Origin: CAZMHJ01 sp046350635
Lineage (GTDB): Bacteria > Patescibacteriota > Saccharimonadia > Saccharimonadales > CAIOMD01
DNA length: 64,000 nucleotides
NCBI GenBank assembly: GCA_046350635.1
Contig: JAXLZY010000001.1
Coordinates: 62,001-126,000, forward strand
Direction of reading: 5' to 3'
A program made the translations under genes and the position numbers. The notes beneath the pieces were generated by a model. That model made no database searches. It was given only the letters and a program-made list of their open reading frames with translations, and had not been told where the DNA came from. This document shows positions 1 through 7,743 of the stretch, in pieces; position 1 is the first letter of the stretch; each line of letters opens with the position of its first letter.

Positions 1-594
1 GTTATGTCTCTTAATAAGACGGTCAGCTTTTTTACCAAACACATATACATCGGGGTTATCACCATTGCGTAGTACTCGCTCGAGTCTATCGCATAGTTTT
101 TTTGCACTACCTACCTCTGTTATAAGTGTATTGTCATAAACAACACGCGGTGAACCCGTTTGCTCTGTTGAGTAGCCTTCGGTTGCGTATAAATCTGTTT
201 TTTCTGCTGGTAAAGCGCCTACCTGAAAGGTTAATACATACCGTTGTCCTGTCACACCATGCCCTGCCGGTATGTCCGCCAGTAGCTCTGCACTCACTAC
301 TTTATAAAAAGTACCTACTGAAGGTGATCTGTTTTCTTGATGCGGACTGCGGTTACGATGCGTAACACTTAATAACCAGTAGTTGGCACTGTCGCTAACA
401 ACCGTTTGTAGTCGAAATTCTGACTGATTGTTTTGCAACGAACCAATAATAATGTCATCGAGCTGGGCTGGGGTGTAGGCGCCCAGAATAATATCTTCGA
501 GTCCGCTAGCGACTTCAAATTCTAGCTCAGCCAAAGCCTGCTTTTCTTGCTTTTGATTGGCTTCGTTATTGAATGGATCTTGTTCGGTAGACAT
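1..594 (-). CDS. Hypothetical protein, 3' end cut by the window edge
   Basis: An open frame of 198 codons runs without a stop from an ATG at 594 to the window edge, so the C-terminus is missing. The protein begins MSTEQDPFNNEANQKQ. It has an acidic, Gln/Glu-rich first 30 residues, then a mixed soluble domain with no signal peptide or membrane segment. A weak Shine-Dalgarno (AAGAG) lies 7 nt before the ATG. I do not recognise the family. It follows the unknown gene at 640-1248 in the same direction; both look like soluble alpha/beta proteins, but I see no clear similarity between them. The reading frame is secure, the function is not. Confidence 0.7.
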   Translation of the reverse strand, partial: MSTEQDPFNNEANQKQEKQALAELEFEVASGLEDIILGAYTPAQLDDIIIGSLQNNQSEFRLQTVVSDSANYWLLSVTHRNRSPHQENRSPSVGTFYKVVSAELLADIPAGHGVTGQRYVLTFQVGALPAEKTDLYATEGYSTEQTGSPRVVYDNTLITEVGSAKKLCDRLERVLRNGDNPDVYVFGKKADRLIKRHN

Positions 595-639
595 CTGATT
601 ACTCTTAATGTACTACGAGAGAAGAAAAAGTAAAGCTAT

Positions 640-1248
640 CTATCGTTGAGCGGAACCACCACTAACGACCGAATCAAGTAAGGATTTAATCTTAGCCGCG
701 ACACGACCTTTTCGATTGTTCTCTTTTGAAATACGAAGGCTTTCTTCTTCAGTTAAGGTGCCTTCTGGGTTAGGCTCCATACCTTCGGCTTGCAATACAC
801 CCATTGGCAGTACCCCACGAGCACGCTGTGCTTCTACGGCGTAGTAAACGGTTGTAAATTCTTCGGGCGCGGGACGTGCATTGGCAATGACGTCTGCGAG
901 ATTACTTACCCCTGCTGTAGATAATTTTTCAGGATGATCTTCGTCTTCGATACCACCTGAAATCCAAACTAAACCATCAGGGCTCATCACATAACATACT
1001 CGCTGTTTATTGTCGGTAATGTCATCAATCTTCGTTTCAGGACCGCGCTCATCAGTTTTACCGGTGATAGCAAAAATGCGATTAGTATTAGTCTCTATAA
1101 GTGTCGGGAGTCCGGCTTGATTAGACGTTAGCCCTTGTTCAAAAATTTTAGACGTAACAGCTTGATTAAGCGCATTAACTGCGTGACGATACTCTACTGT
1201 ACCATCGCTGATATCTATTGATTGTGGATTTTTATTTTCAATGCTCAT
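640..1248 (-). CDS. Hypothetical soluble protein (202 aa)
   Basis: The protein is hydrophilic, with no signal peptide or membrane helix. A central segment around residues 85-105 (VCYVMSPDGLVWISGG) suggests a beta-rich domain, and the C-terminus is basic. I do not recognise the family. The start at 1248 is supported by an excellent promoter at 1255-1283 whose -10 box ends 6 nt before the ATG, with no Shine-Dalgarno, so the mRNA is probably leaderless. The promoter lies inside the 3' end of tlyA. This gene can therefore be expressed separately from the tlyA unit although it points the same way. Confidence 0.7.
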   Translation of the reverse strand: MSIENKNPQSIDISDGTVEYRHAVNALNQAVTSKIFEQGLTSNQAGLPTLIETNTNRIFAITGKTDERGPETKIDDITDNKQRVCYVMSPDGLVWISGGIEDEDHPEKLSTAGVSNLADVIANARPAPEEFTTVYYAVEAQRARGVLPMGVLQAEGMEPNPEGTLTEEESLRISKENNRKGRVAAKIKSLLDSVVSGGSAQR

Positions 1249-1254
1249 GCATAA

Positions 1255-1283
1255 ACATTAGCATTTTATTGCTATTTTGTCAA
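1255..1283 (-). promoter_or_regulatory. Sigma-A-type promoter, leaderless, for the 640-1248 gene
   Basis: On the minus strand: TTGACA (1278-1283), a 17-nt spacer ending in TGC (extended -10), TAATGT (1255-1260), then 6 nt to the ATG. The -35 is a perfect consensus. The promoter overlaps the last codons of tlyA. Confidence 0.75.
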
Positions 1284-1991
1284 TTGTAATAGATAGAATC
1301 GTTCGCGATTACCCTTTGCGCCTGCAACCTCTGAATCATGTTTTGCAACCACCACGAAATACTTTTTTACCCATTGCTCAAAGTCTTTTAAAATCTGCCG
1401 ACGCAGTGCATCATTTTTTATGACACCTTTATGCTTAGAGCCATCACCCGCCTCGAATTGAGGCTTAAGCATGGCTGCAATTTTGGTGTTTTTACCACTG
1501 ATAGCAGCGATGTGAGGCAAAATTTCGCGCAGGCTAATAAACGACACATCTATGACAATAATATCTGGTTTTTTAGATGGCTTAAAATCACGAATATCGG
1601 TTTGTTCGTGTAGTTCTATTTTCGGGTTTCCATGCAAGCTCGGGTGCAACTGGTTGGTGCCAACATCGACTGCATACACTTTTTGCGCACCATGTTTGAG
1701 GGCGTAATCGGTAAAACCACCGGTGCTACTACCTACATCAAGCACAACAGCGTTTGTAAACGTAAGATTAAGGATTTCTGAGACACTCGCTAGCTTTAAG
1801 CCAGCACGACTCACATACTGTTCTGCCTGTTTAAGCTCAACCTTTGCACCTTCGGATACAAAAAAACCCGGTTTGGTTATCTGTTTTGTATCAACAAATA
1901 CTACACCGAGTTTAATGTAACTTTCTGCCTGCGAACGACTCGTCACTAACCCTTTTTGCACTAGTAGAGTATCAAGTCGTTGCTTCGTCAT
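1272..1991 (-). CDS. tlyA: TlyA-family rRNA 2'-O-methyltransferase (S4 + RrmJ-like fold)
   Basis: TlyA proteins methylate ribose 2'-hydroxyls on rRNA; some relatives are annotated as haemolysins. Residues 1-60 form an S4 RNA-binding domain (RLDTLLVQKGLVTSRSQA). Residues about 82-95 hold the SAM-binding loop (VVLDVGSSTGGFTD) of an RrmJ/FtsJ-like methyltransferase, and a conserved Lys (K66 in SRAGLKL) fits the K-D-K-E catalytic set. The length of 239 aa is usual for the family, slightly short at the C-terminus. It follows the 54-aa gene at 2001-2165 with a 9-nt gap and is probably co-transcribed with it. Family assignment is firm; the exact target nucleotide is inferred. Confidence 0.92.
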   Translation of the reverse strand: MTKQRLDTLLVQKGLVTSRSQAESYIKLGVVFVDTKQITKPGFFVSEGAKVELKQAEQYVSRAGLKLASVSEILNLTFTNAVVLDVGSSTGGFTDYALKHGAQKVYAVDVGTNQLHPSLHGNPKIELHEQTDIRDFKPSKKPDIIVIDVSFISLREILPHIAAISGKNTKIAAMLKPQFEAGDGSKHKGVIKNDALRRQILKDFEQWVKKYFVVVAKHDSEVAGAKGNRERFYLLQLTK

Positions 1992-2000
1992 AGTCTATCG

Positions 2001-2165
2001 TTACGCAGCGTCTACATCGACACAGCCAGCTACGGCAACTTGAGCTTCTGCAAGGCTAAGCTGAATCCGTCGCTCGACTGCATCCTGCTGTTTCATGCTT
2101 TCAATAGCCCGATCACCGAGTTCAAGCTCATCGGTCTCTGTTAATGGAAATAATCGTTCAACCAT
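2001..2165 (-). CDS. Small acidic protein (54 aa), probably co-transcribed with tlyA
   Basis: A short open frame starts with ATG at 2165 and ends with TAA at 2001-2003. The product begins MVERLFPLTETDELELGDR and is acidic, with helix-forming, heptad-like spacing in the middle (AIESMKQQDAVERR). A strong Shine-Dalgarno, AAAAGGAG, lies 6 nt before the ATG, and a -10-like box (TATACT at 2206-2211) sits about 40 nt upstream. Those signals make translation likely despite the small size. I do not recognise the family. The position right before tlyA suggests, but does not show, a role linked to ribosome modification. Confidence 0.6.
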   Translation of the reverse strand: MVERLFPLTETDELELGDRAIESMKQQDAVERRIQLSLAEAQVAVAGCVDVDAA

Positions 2166-2222
2166 AGTGTGCTCCTTTTGGTTTTATGTTTGAAATATAA
2201 AACCTAGTATACACCTATTTGA

Positions 2223-2789
2223 TTAGTCTTTTTTGCGTTCGCGGTAAGCACCGGTTTCGGTGTCGACGCTAATAACATCACCTTGTTTTATAAAGGCAGG
2301 TACCTTAACTGTAATACCCGTTTCGAGCGTCGCATCTTTAAGTACACTACTAGTAGTATCACCCTTAACGACGGTTTCGGTGTAGGTTACTTCTAGGTAG
2401 ACATTTTTTGGTGGCTCGATGTTAATCACTTGTCCTTCGAAGGTCTGTGACTTAACGACATCGCCTTCTTTTAGGTAACCAGCGTAATCGCCCACTAAAT
2501 CGGCTGATACCTCAATCTGCTCGTACGTATCGTTATCCATAAAGTAAAACTTTGCGCCGTCGTTATATAAATACTGAACATTCTGATAGCCAACGTCAGC
2601 CGGTTCGACTGCTTCGTTACCTTTAAAGGTTTTTTCGAGTACTTTGCCGTCTATAAGGCTCTTAATCCGGACGCCAACAATAGAACCGCCACGCCCCATA
2701 ACCTTTTGGTTATATTCGAGTACGCGGTATGGTGTTCCGTCGAGTTTAAACACGGTACCTTTTTTTAAATCTGTAATGCCAAATGCCAT
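2223..2789 (-). CDS. efp: Translation elongation factor P
   Basis: EF-P binds between the P and E sites of the ribosome and relieves stalling at polyproline. The 188 aa match the usual three-domain length: a KOW-like N-terminal domain (1-65), then two OB folds, ending with the conserved C-terminal stretch VDTETGAYRERKKD. The tip of the domain I loop reads KVMGRGGS, so an Arg (R33) stands where many bacteria have the modified Lys, and the usual Pro of that loop is absent. Whether the Arg is modified cannot be told from sequence; no EarP or EpmA gene is in the window. Shine-Dalgarno AAGGA precedes the ATG. Confidence 0.95.
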   Translation of the reverse strand: MAFGITDLKKGTVFKLDGTPYRVLEYNQKVMGRGGSIVGVRIKSLIDGKVLEKTFKGNEAVEPADVGYQNVQYLYNDGAKFYFMDNDTYEQIEVSADLVGDYAGYLKEGDVVKSQTFEGQVINIEPPKNVYLEVTYTETVVKGDTTSSVLKDATLETGITVKVPAFIKQGDVISVDTETGAYRERKKD

Positions 2790-2800
2790 TGGAATCCTTG

Positions 2801-3070
2801 TTACTTAGCTGACTTGATTTGAGTTAAAAACAAATCAAGTTCTTGTTCTGATAATGCATTGGTAAGCTGGGCAGTTCTTAAAAGCGCCTCTAGCTTTGTT
2901 GAGTCATCGCGCTCGAACCAATCTTTAAGGGCAATGGACATATCTTGCGTAAAGTTACCGCCAGAGGTTTGAAAGCCAAACCCTTGGTTAGTACCAAGTA
3001 AAGCACTAAAATGCGGGTTTAACTTCTTAAAAATATCATCTGCAATTACCTTTTTTGCCTGAGCGTCCAT
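2801..3070 (-). CDS. Conserved small protein of unknown function (89 aa)
   Basis: The protein starts MDAQAKKVIADDIFKKLN and is a small mostly helical soluble protein without Cys or membrane segments. I chose the ATG at 3070 over an in-frame ATG 18 nt further up because a strong Shine-Dalgarno (AAGGAGGG) is placed correctly only for the inner ATG. The gene lies between rpsR (29 nt upstream) and efp (11 nt downstream), so it is probably part of a translation-related transcription unit. I do not recognise a family. A 6-bp hairpin separates it from rpsR. Confidence 0.65.
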   Translation of the reverse strand: MDAQAKKVIADDIFKKLNPHFSALLGTNQGFGFQTSGGNFTQDMSIALKDWFERDDSTKLEALLRTAQLTNALSEQELDLFLTQIKSAK

Positions 3071-3080
3071 GTACCCTCCT

Positions 3081-3096
3081 TTACCCAAACGGGTAA
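3081..3096 (-). other. Intercistronic hairpin between rpsR and the 2801 gene
   Basis: TTACCC-GTTT-GGGTAA forms a 6-bp stem with a 4-nt loop on the minus strand, immediately before the Shine-Dalgarno of the 2801 gene. No T-run follows, so it is not a standard terminator; it could tune translation or mark an RNA-processing site. Confidence 0.4.
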
Positions 3097-3099
3097 CGA

Positions 3100-3306
3100 T
3101 TAGTTATGTGCGACGAATGGTAATAGTGCAATGTGGCGCGCGCGCTTAATTGCTTTTGCAAGGCGGCGTTGTTGCATTTCGGTTAAACCGGTACGCTTGC
3201 GTACTTCAATTTGTCCAAATTGGTTTACGTATCGTTGCAAGGTCTTAACGTCTTTGTAGTCAAAATAGACGGTTCCGGTTACTTGCTTTCTTTTATTCTT
3301 AGCCAT
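3100..3306 (-). CDS. rpsR: 30S ribosomal protein bS18
   Basis: bS18 binds the platform of the small subunit next to bS6. The protein has the family core: FDYKDVKTLQRYVNQFGQI followed by the RKRTGLTEMQQRRLAKAIKRARHIALLPF signature region, ending at 68 aa, a compact but normal length. The N-terminus lacks the Cys found in some S18 proteins. It is third in the classic rpsF-ssb-rpsR operon, 10 nt after ssb, with a Shine-Dalgarno (AAGGAG) before the ATG. Expression should follow the rpsF promoter at 4235-4263. No doubt about identity. Confidence 0.97.
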   Translation of the reverse strand: MAKNKRKQVTGTVYFDYKDVKTLQRYVNQFGQIEVRKRTGLTEMQQRRLAKAIKRARHIALLPFVAHN

Positions 3307-3316
3307 TATTTACTCC

Positions 3317-3757
3317 TTAAAATGGGATCTCTGATAGGTCGATAGGTTCATCACTGATGTCTTCTATGACGACATCTTTGTTCTTGGTATCATTGCTCGC
3401 TGCCGGTGCTGGTGCATCACCTTCACCACGGCCGCCTAAGAAGGTTACGTCTTGGGCAACGACTTCAACTTTGCTACGCTTTTGGCCATCTTGTTCCCAG
3501 CTTCGGCTTTGTAAACGTCCGCTTACGAGCACAGGGCGACCTTTAGTTACGTATTGTGATACACGCTCGCCGAGTGGGCCCCACGCTGTTACATCAACGT
3601 AATCAGTTGCCTCTTGCCAGTTGCCATCAGAACCCTTGTAGCTACGGTTAAGTGCCAAGCTAAAGCTACAAACACTTTGGCCGTTTGGTGTGCTACGCAG
3701 TTCTGGGTCGCGTGTTAAGTTACCCATTAATACCACCTGATTAAAACTTCGTGCCAT
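3317..3757 (-). CDS. ssb: Single-stranded DNA-binding protein
   Basis: SSB coats single-stranded DNA in replication and repair. Residues 1-105 form the OB fold (NQVVLMGNLTRDPELRSTPNGQ, then a long DNA-binding face). Residues 106-130 are a flexible Ala/Pro/Asp linker, and the end (ISDEPIDLSEIPF) is the acidic tip that docks replication partners. The length of 146 aa is typical of bacterial SSB. It sits between rpsF and rpsR, the conserved arrangement in most bacteria, and is transcribed from the promoter upstream of rpsF. Residues needed for binding look intact. Confidence 0.97.
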   Translation of the reverse strand: MARSFNQVVLMGNLTRDPELRSTPNGQSVCSFSLALNRSYKGSDGNWQEATDYVDVTAWGPLGERVSQYVTKGRPVLVSGRLQSRSWEQDGQKRSKVEVVAQDVTFLGGRGEGDAPAPAASNDTKNKDVVIEDISDEPIDLSEIPF

Positions 3758-3786
3758 GTCAAAATCCCTCGCTTATTAGTACTATC

Positions 3787-4164
3787 TTATTCTTCTGATT
3801 CGTCTTTGTCTGCTTTTTCTTCGCGAGCAGCTTGCTTTTTAGCGCGAGCAGCACGGAATGCTTCTGCCTTGGCGATAGCCTTGGTATCTGGCTTGGTAAT
3901 CAAAAAGCGGATTACTTCGTCGGTAATGTTTAGGATGCCTTCAACCTTTTTAACAGCATCTGCTGGCATTTCGACTGTATAAAATACGTATACAGCGTGG
4001 TCGTGACCCTTAATTTTATAGGCAAGTTTGCGCTTACCCCAGTTGTCGTCGCCTGTAATCTTACCAACGTTGTCGGTAATAATTTTGGTGACTTTTTGAG
4101 CTGCTTTATCAAGATCAATTTCTAGATCTGGATGGTACAGCACGGCAATCTCGTAATTTAGCAC
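3787..4164 (-). CDS. rpsF: 30S ribosomal protein bS6
   Basis: bS6 pairs with bS18 on the 30S platform. The ferredoxin-like fold is clear: NYEIAVLYHPDLE at the start, the GKRKLAYKIKGHDHAVYVFY strand region in the middle, and TDEVIRFLITKPD. The last 25 residues are a charged Lys/Ala/Glu-rich tail ending in EEKADKDESEE, longer than in many bacteria; acidic C-terminal tails of S6 are known substrates of glutamate ligases such as RimK, but no such gene is seen here. It is first in the rpsF-ssb-rpsR operon and has a strong promoter at 4235-4263. Confidence 0.96.
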   Translation of the reverse strand: MLNYEIAVLYHPDLEIDLDKAAQKVTKIITDNVGKITGDDNWGKRKLAYKIKGHDHAVYVFYTVEMPADAVKKVEGILNITDEVIRFLITKPDTKAIAKAEAFRAARAKKQAAREEKADKDESEE

Positions 4165-4234
4165 GAGTACTCCTTCCGTTAGATTCCGGCTACCTCCCCG
4201 AGTGGTGATAACCTGAAAGATTAATAACTAGCAA

Positions 4235-4263
4235 AGTATATCGTATTCACCCCTGTTAGTCAA
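4235..4263 (-). promoter_or_regulatory. Promoter of the rpsF-ssb-rpsR operon
   Basis: On the minus strand: TTGACT (4258-4263), 17-nt spacer, TATACT (4235-4240). The -35 overlaps the stop codon of the upstream gene (4260-4262). It leaves a leader of about 60 nt before rpsF, unlike the leaderless genes elsewhere in the window. Confidence 0.8.
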
Positions 4264-5330
4264 GCAGTGATAGATAAGCCTGGATGGCGCTGGGCAACCA
4301 CTGAACGATCATGGAAACGAGTAACGGTTGAGGCTGTCGCAATTCCACCTAATTCTTGACCACTATAATAATCTTTGATCATATTCATAAAGCGTTGCGA
4401 TACGTCGTGAGCTATCGTTATTTGCCGTGTAGTTGCAGTGCCAGATTCTACTGCGGCAATTGCATGAAACGTATCGAGCGGGTCATTTTTGTCATCGCAC
4501 AGGTGCATCTTACCGCGTACGATTAGTGCTAAATATCGTTTCCTATCCCGAAGGCTTGCTTTGGCTTTAACTTCTACCGGTACAACACTCTGCACTTCAC
4601 CACCACGCCGCCTTACAACCAGCAAATCGTGGGTTTGTTCAGGGTGATAGTAACCGCTGTCAGCCCGTGCAATAGTTGGCAACGCAAACCAATCTTTTGA
4701 TTGCACACGATTTAGTGCTAGCAACGCGTTACATTCGTGGACAAACCCAACATGGTCAGCATATCGCTCAACATCCATATCTGCCTTCGCACGCTCTAAC
4801 TGTTCTGCATTGGCGCGCGCAACCTCAAGGCAATCAACATATGCATTCCGGCACATTTCTTCTGTCACGTGTCCTAAAATTAACCCTTCGAGCAATGGCG
4901 TCACCGCGAGATCGAGGGCAATTCTGTAGGGTGCTGAGTGCTCTACCAAATGAGGTTTCTCTGTTTTATTAAATGCCAATTGTGTTTCAATTGCTTTTTC
5001 CCAGCAAACGATTCCTTGCTGTAAAAGATGTAGCCTTTGGCTGGTTGGCCAAGCGCCGACAATGGCAGCTTCTGCTGCAGCCCAGCCGGCCGCACTAAGA
5101 TACCGAGGCATCGTTTCATTTTTTAGGCTATCGTGAATGCGATACAGCTCTTCGGCACCCTCGGCATCAAGCCATACCTTCTGCATGCGTAGGTATGATT
5201 CGTAACTATTATTGGGCTGAATTAAAATACCGCCATCTGGTGGCGGTATTTGATCTTGTTGCTCAAAAAAACGTGCGCGTAGTTCAGTATCAAATGCATC
5301 GATACCGGGCTGAACCTGCGCTTCTGCCAT
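4260..5330 (-). CDS. Hypothetical soluble protein (356 aa)
   Basis: The protein is soluble, rich in helices, with no signal peptide or membrane helix. A stretch near residues 235-275 (LLVVRRRGGEVQSVVPVEVKAKASLRD region) has the alternating hydrophobic and charged pattern of a beta sheet and includes an ExK (PVEVKAK). This recalls PD-(D/E)xK nuclease cores, but no full motif set is visible and I would not assign it. I chose the ATG at 5330 because AGGAGG lies 6 nt upstream; an upstream in-frame ATG has no such signal. A promoter carrying a repeat motif shared with three other genes lies at 5373-5405. Confidence 0.65.
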   Translation of the reverse strand: MAEAQVQPGIDAFDTELRARFFEQQDQIPPPDGGILIQPNNSYESYLRMQKVWLDAEGAEELYRIHDSLKNETMPRYLSAAGWAAAEAAIVGAWPTSQRLHLLQQGIVCWEKAIETQLAFNKTEKPHLVEHSAPYRIALDLAVTPLLEGLILGHVTEEMCRNAYVDCLEVARANAEQLERAKADMDVERYADHVGFVHECNALLALNRVQSKDWFALPTIARADSGYYHPEQTHDLLVVRRRGGEVQSVVPVEVKAKASLRDRKRYLALIVRGKMHLCDDKNDPLDTFHAIAAVESGTATTRQITIAHDVSQRFMNMIKDYYSGQELGGIATASTVTRFHDRSVVAQRHPGLSITA

Positions 5331-5372
5331 AAACCCTCCTGTTTGGTTTTTATTTTTATGGCTCTTAAGCAC

Positions 5373-5405
5373 ATGCTATCGAACTGCTTGAAAAAGCGCA
5401 AGCAA
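5373..5405 (-). promoter_or_regulatory. Promoter with AAGCGC-AAGCAA repeat motif at -35
   Basis: On the minus strand TTGCGC (5396-5401), 17-nt spacer and TAGCAT (5373-5378) precede the 4260-5330 gene. The -35 lies inside a direct repeat, AAGCGCAAGCAA on the plus strand (5394-5405), that recurs at 24035, 43743 and 56290. Confidence 0.45.
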
Positions 5406-5412
5406 TTTATGG

Positions 5413-7656
5413 CTAATTTGTCAGATATTCGTCGCGTGGGTCGTCTGATACCGGAATTTTTGTAGGGCCGTCGTCATCGTCGCCACCAAACACTTCGTCT
5501 AAGCTACGTACAAGCACCTCACGAGGTCGTGCGCCATCTGCTGGCCCAATCACTCCGCGTTCTTCCATTTCATCGATAATACGACTGGCACGGCCATAAC
5601 CGATGCGTAAGCGGCGCTGTAGCAAGCTAGTGCTTGCCTTGCCACTTTCGATAACGACGCGCACAGCGTCTTGCCACATATCATCGTCACCATCACCAGC
5701 GCCACCACCGTGTTCAACGACAACGCCACCCTTGCCGTTTAACTGTACTGGCATGCTAACAACTTCGTCATCGTATTGAGGTTCACGTTGTTCACGCAAG
5801 AAATCAGTTACTTTGGTAATTTCATCACCATCAATGAGTGCACCTTGCACACGAATTGGCTTACCCATTTCGGTTGTTTTATAGAGCATATCACCCATAC
5901 CAAGGAGCTTGTCTGCACCCGCTTGGTCAATAATAGTTTTTGAATCGACAAAACTTACGACCGTAAAGGCAATGCGTGATGGTACATTGGCTTTAATAAG
6001 TCCAGTGATAACATCGACACTTGGGCGCTGTGTAGCAAGAACTAAATGAATACCTGCAGCGCGAGCTTTTTGGGCGATGCGAACAATTAAGGCTTCGACA
6101 TCACGGGCTGCGACCATCATAAGGTCAGCCAGCTCGTCGATAACAATCACAATATAAGGCATACCTTCTTCTTTTTTGTAATCATTGTATTCAGCGATGT
6201 TACGCTTACCTTCTTGAGAGAAGGTGCGCAAGCGTCGTTCCATTTCGGCCACCGCCCATTTAAGTGCACTAATAGTCTTTTCGGGTTCGGTAATAACCGG
6301 TGTTAACAAGTGCGGAATATTGTTATAGGGCGTTAATTCAACCTGCTTAGGGTCAACTAAAATAAGCTTTAAGTCGCTGGGGCTGTTGCGGTACAGCAAA
6401 CTCGTTAAGAGCGTGTTAATCATCACTGACTTACCAGAGCCAGTTTGACCCGCAATAAGTAAGTGAGGCATTTTTTCGAGCGCACCAACCACGGCAGTAC
6501 CCGAGATGTCCTTACCGATGGCAAACGGTAGGTGTGATTTAGTAGTCACCCACTCTTTAGAGCTAATAATACTCGCCATACGTACCGTGGCAGGCTTGTA
6601 ATTTGGTACTTCAATACCAACTGCACGCTTACCGGGAATCGGCGCTTCTATACGAATAGCCTCGGCAGCAAGTTCGTAGGCAATGTTTGGTTCGTACGAT
6701 GCAATCTTGCTCAGTTTTTGACCCGACGAAGGCTTAAGTGTGTACTGTGTAACGCGTGGGCCAATATTGGCGCCTTCCATTTCAGCCTGAATACCAAAAT
6801 CCGCCAAAGTACTTTTAATGGTTTCTGCATTGGCTTCTACATCACCTGGGTCAGCTTTATCTTGCTTTTGGTTAAGCAAATTAACACCCGGGAACTTCCA
6901 GTTTGGATCACTTGCGGCTGTAAGTGCAGCGTGGTCTTCGTTAACGGTCAGTTTCGCAGCGCTATTTTTGAGCGAGCTCATACGAGGAGCTGGTTTTTCA
7001 TCTACCTTGTTGTGGTGCTCAATTGGCACGCCTTCGTGTAGCTGAAACTCGTGCTCTTTATCTTTCTTTTTGAGGTCAGCAAGGTCAGTGTCTTCTTGTT
7101 CTTTTCGTTTAAATGGCTTTGTTAAAAAGCGCCACATCTGACCTGGACTAATGCCGGCCATAATCATAAAAGCAATCCAGGCAAATACAAAAAAGATAAT
7201 GAACGCTGTCATGCTGTTCAAGAACACCAGTAAACCTTTGCTCGCTGCGTAGCCTATTTCACCGCCATAAGTACCATCACTTGCGGCCTTACCTGCTTCT
7301 TCTGGGTTCACAAATACGTGCATCATACCAGCCAAACACGCTACAAATAGTAATGTGCTTAGCAACTTTACGAACGGTATGATTTTTTCTTCGTGTTTGA
7401 GTTTATTAATTGCAAGGTATAGCAATACAAACGGCACTATAAAGGCAACAAGACCAACCAGCCAACTGGTGAGATCAAACAGCTTAACCGGCAGTGCTCC
7501 GCCCCACCCAAAACCGCCAAGCATCAAAAAGAGGCTTAAAACGATAAGGATAAACGCATATACTTGGCGCCAAAAATAATTGGACTTGGGCGACTCATCA
7601 ACGGCCTCTTTACGAGAGCGTCGGGCGCGAGCTGGAGCTTTTTTCTTTTTTGCCAT
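5413..7656 (-). CDS. ftsK: DNA translocase FtsK/SpoIIIE
   Basis: FtsK pumps chromosomal DNA through the closing septum and helps resolve chromosome dimers. Residues 1-25 are basic; about four membrane helices span residues 27-175. A charged linker of about 100 residues follows, then the RecA-like motor with Walker A (AGQTGSGKS, near residue 405) and Walker B (IVIVIDELADLM). A C-terminal winged-helix gamma domain (SLLQRRLRIGYGRASRIID) recognises oriented DNA motifs. At 747 aa it is a standard short-linker version. It has its own promoter at 7713-7741. The ATG at 7656 has a second -10-like TAAAAT 9 nt upstream. Confidence 0.96.
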   Translation of the reverse strand: MAKKKKAPARARRSRKEAVDESPKSNYFWRQVYAFILIVLSLFLMLGGFGWGGALPVKLFDLTSWLVGLVAFIVPFVLLYLAINKLKHEEKIIPFVKLLSTLLFVACLAGMMHVFVNPEEAGKAASDGTYGGEIGYAASKGLLVFLNSMTAFIIFFVFAWIAFMIMAGISPGQMWRFLTKPFKRKEQEDTDLADLKKKDKEHEFQLHEGVPIEHHNKVDEKPAPRMSSLKNSAAKLTVNEDHAALTAASDPNWKFPGVNLLNQKQDKADPGDVEANAETIKSTLADFGIQAEMEGANIGPRVTQYTLKPSSGQKLSKIASYEPNIAYELAAEAIRIEAPIPGKRAVGIEVPNYKPATVRMASIISSKEWVTTKSHLPFAIGKDISGTAVVGALEKMPHLLIAGQTGSGKSVMINTLLTSLLYRNSPSDLKLILVDPKQVELTPYNNIPHLLTPVITEPEKTISALKWAVAEMERRLRTFSQEGKRNIAEYNDYKKEEGMPYIVIVIDELADLMMVAARDVEALIVRIAQKARAAGIHLVLATQRPSVDVITGLIKANVPSRIAFTVVSFVDSKTIIDQAGADKLLGMGDMLYKTTEMGKPIRVQGALIDGDEITKVTDFLREQREPQYDDEVVSMPVQLNGKGGVVVEHGGGAGDGDDDMWQDAVRVVIESGKASTSLLQRRLRIGYGRASRIIDEMEERGVIGPADGARPREVLVRSLDEVFGGDDDDGPTKIPVSDDPRDEYLTN

Positions 7657-7712
7657 AACGGTTTTATTTTACACTACTTATCAGATATAAGTTAGCATCT
7701 ACTACCATTGTT

Positions 7713-7741
7713 ATTATAGCACAATAATGTAATTTTGTCTA
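7713..7741 (-). promoter_or_regulatory. Promoter of ftsK
   Basis: On the minus strand: TAGACA (7736-7741), 17-nt spacer ending TGC, TATAAT (7713-7718). It lies between the end of rnj and the ftsK start, giving a leader of about 50 nt. Confidence 0.7.
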
Positions 7742-7743
7742 CA

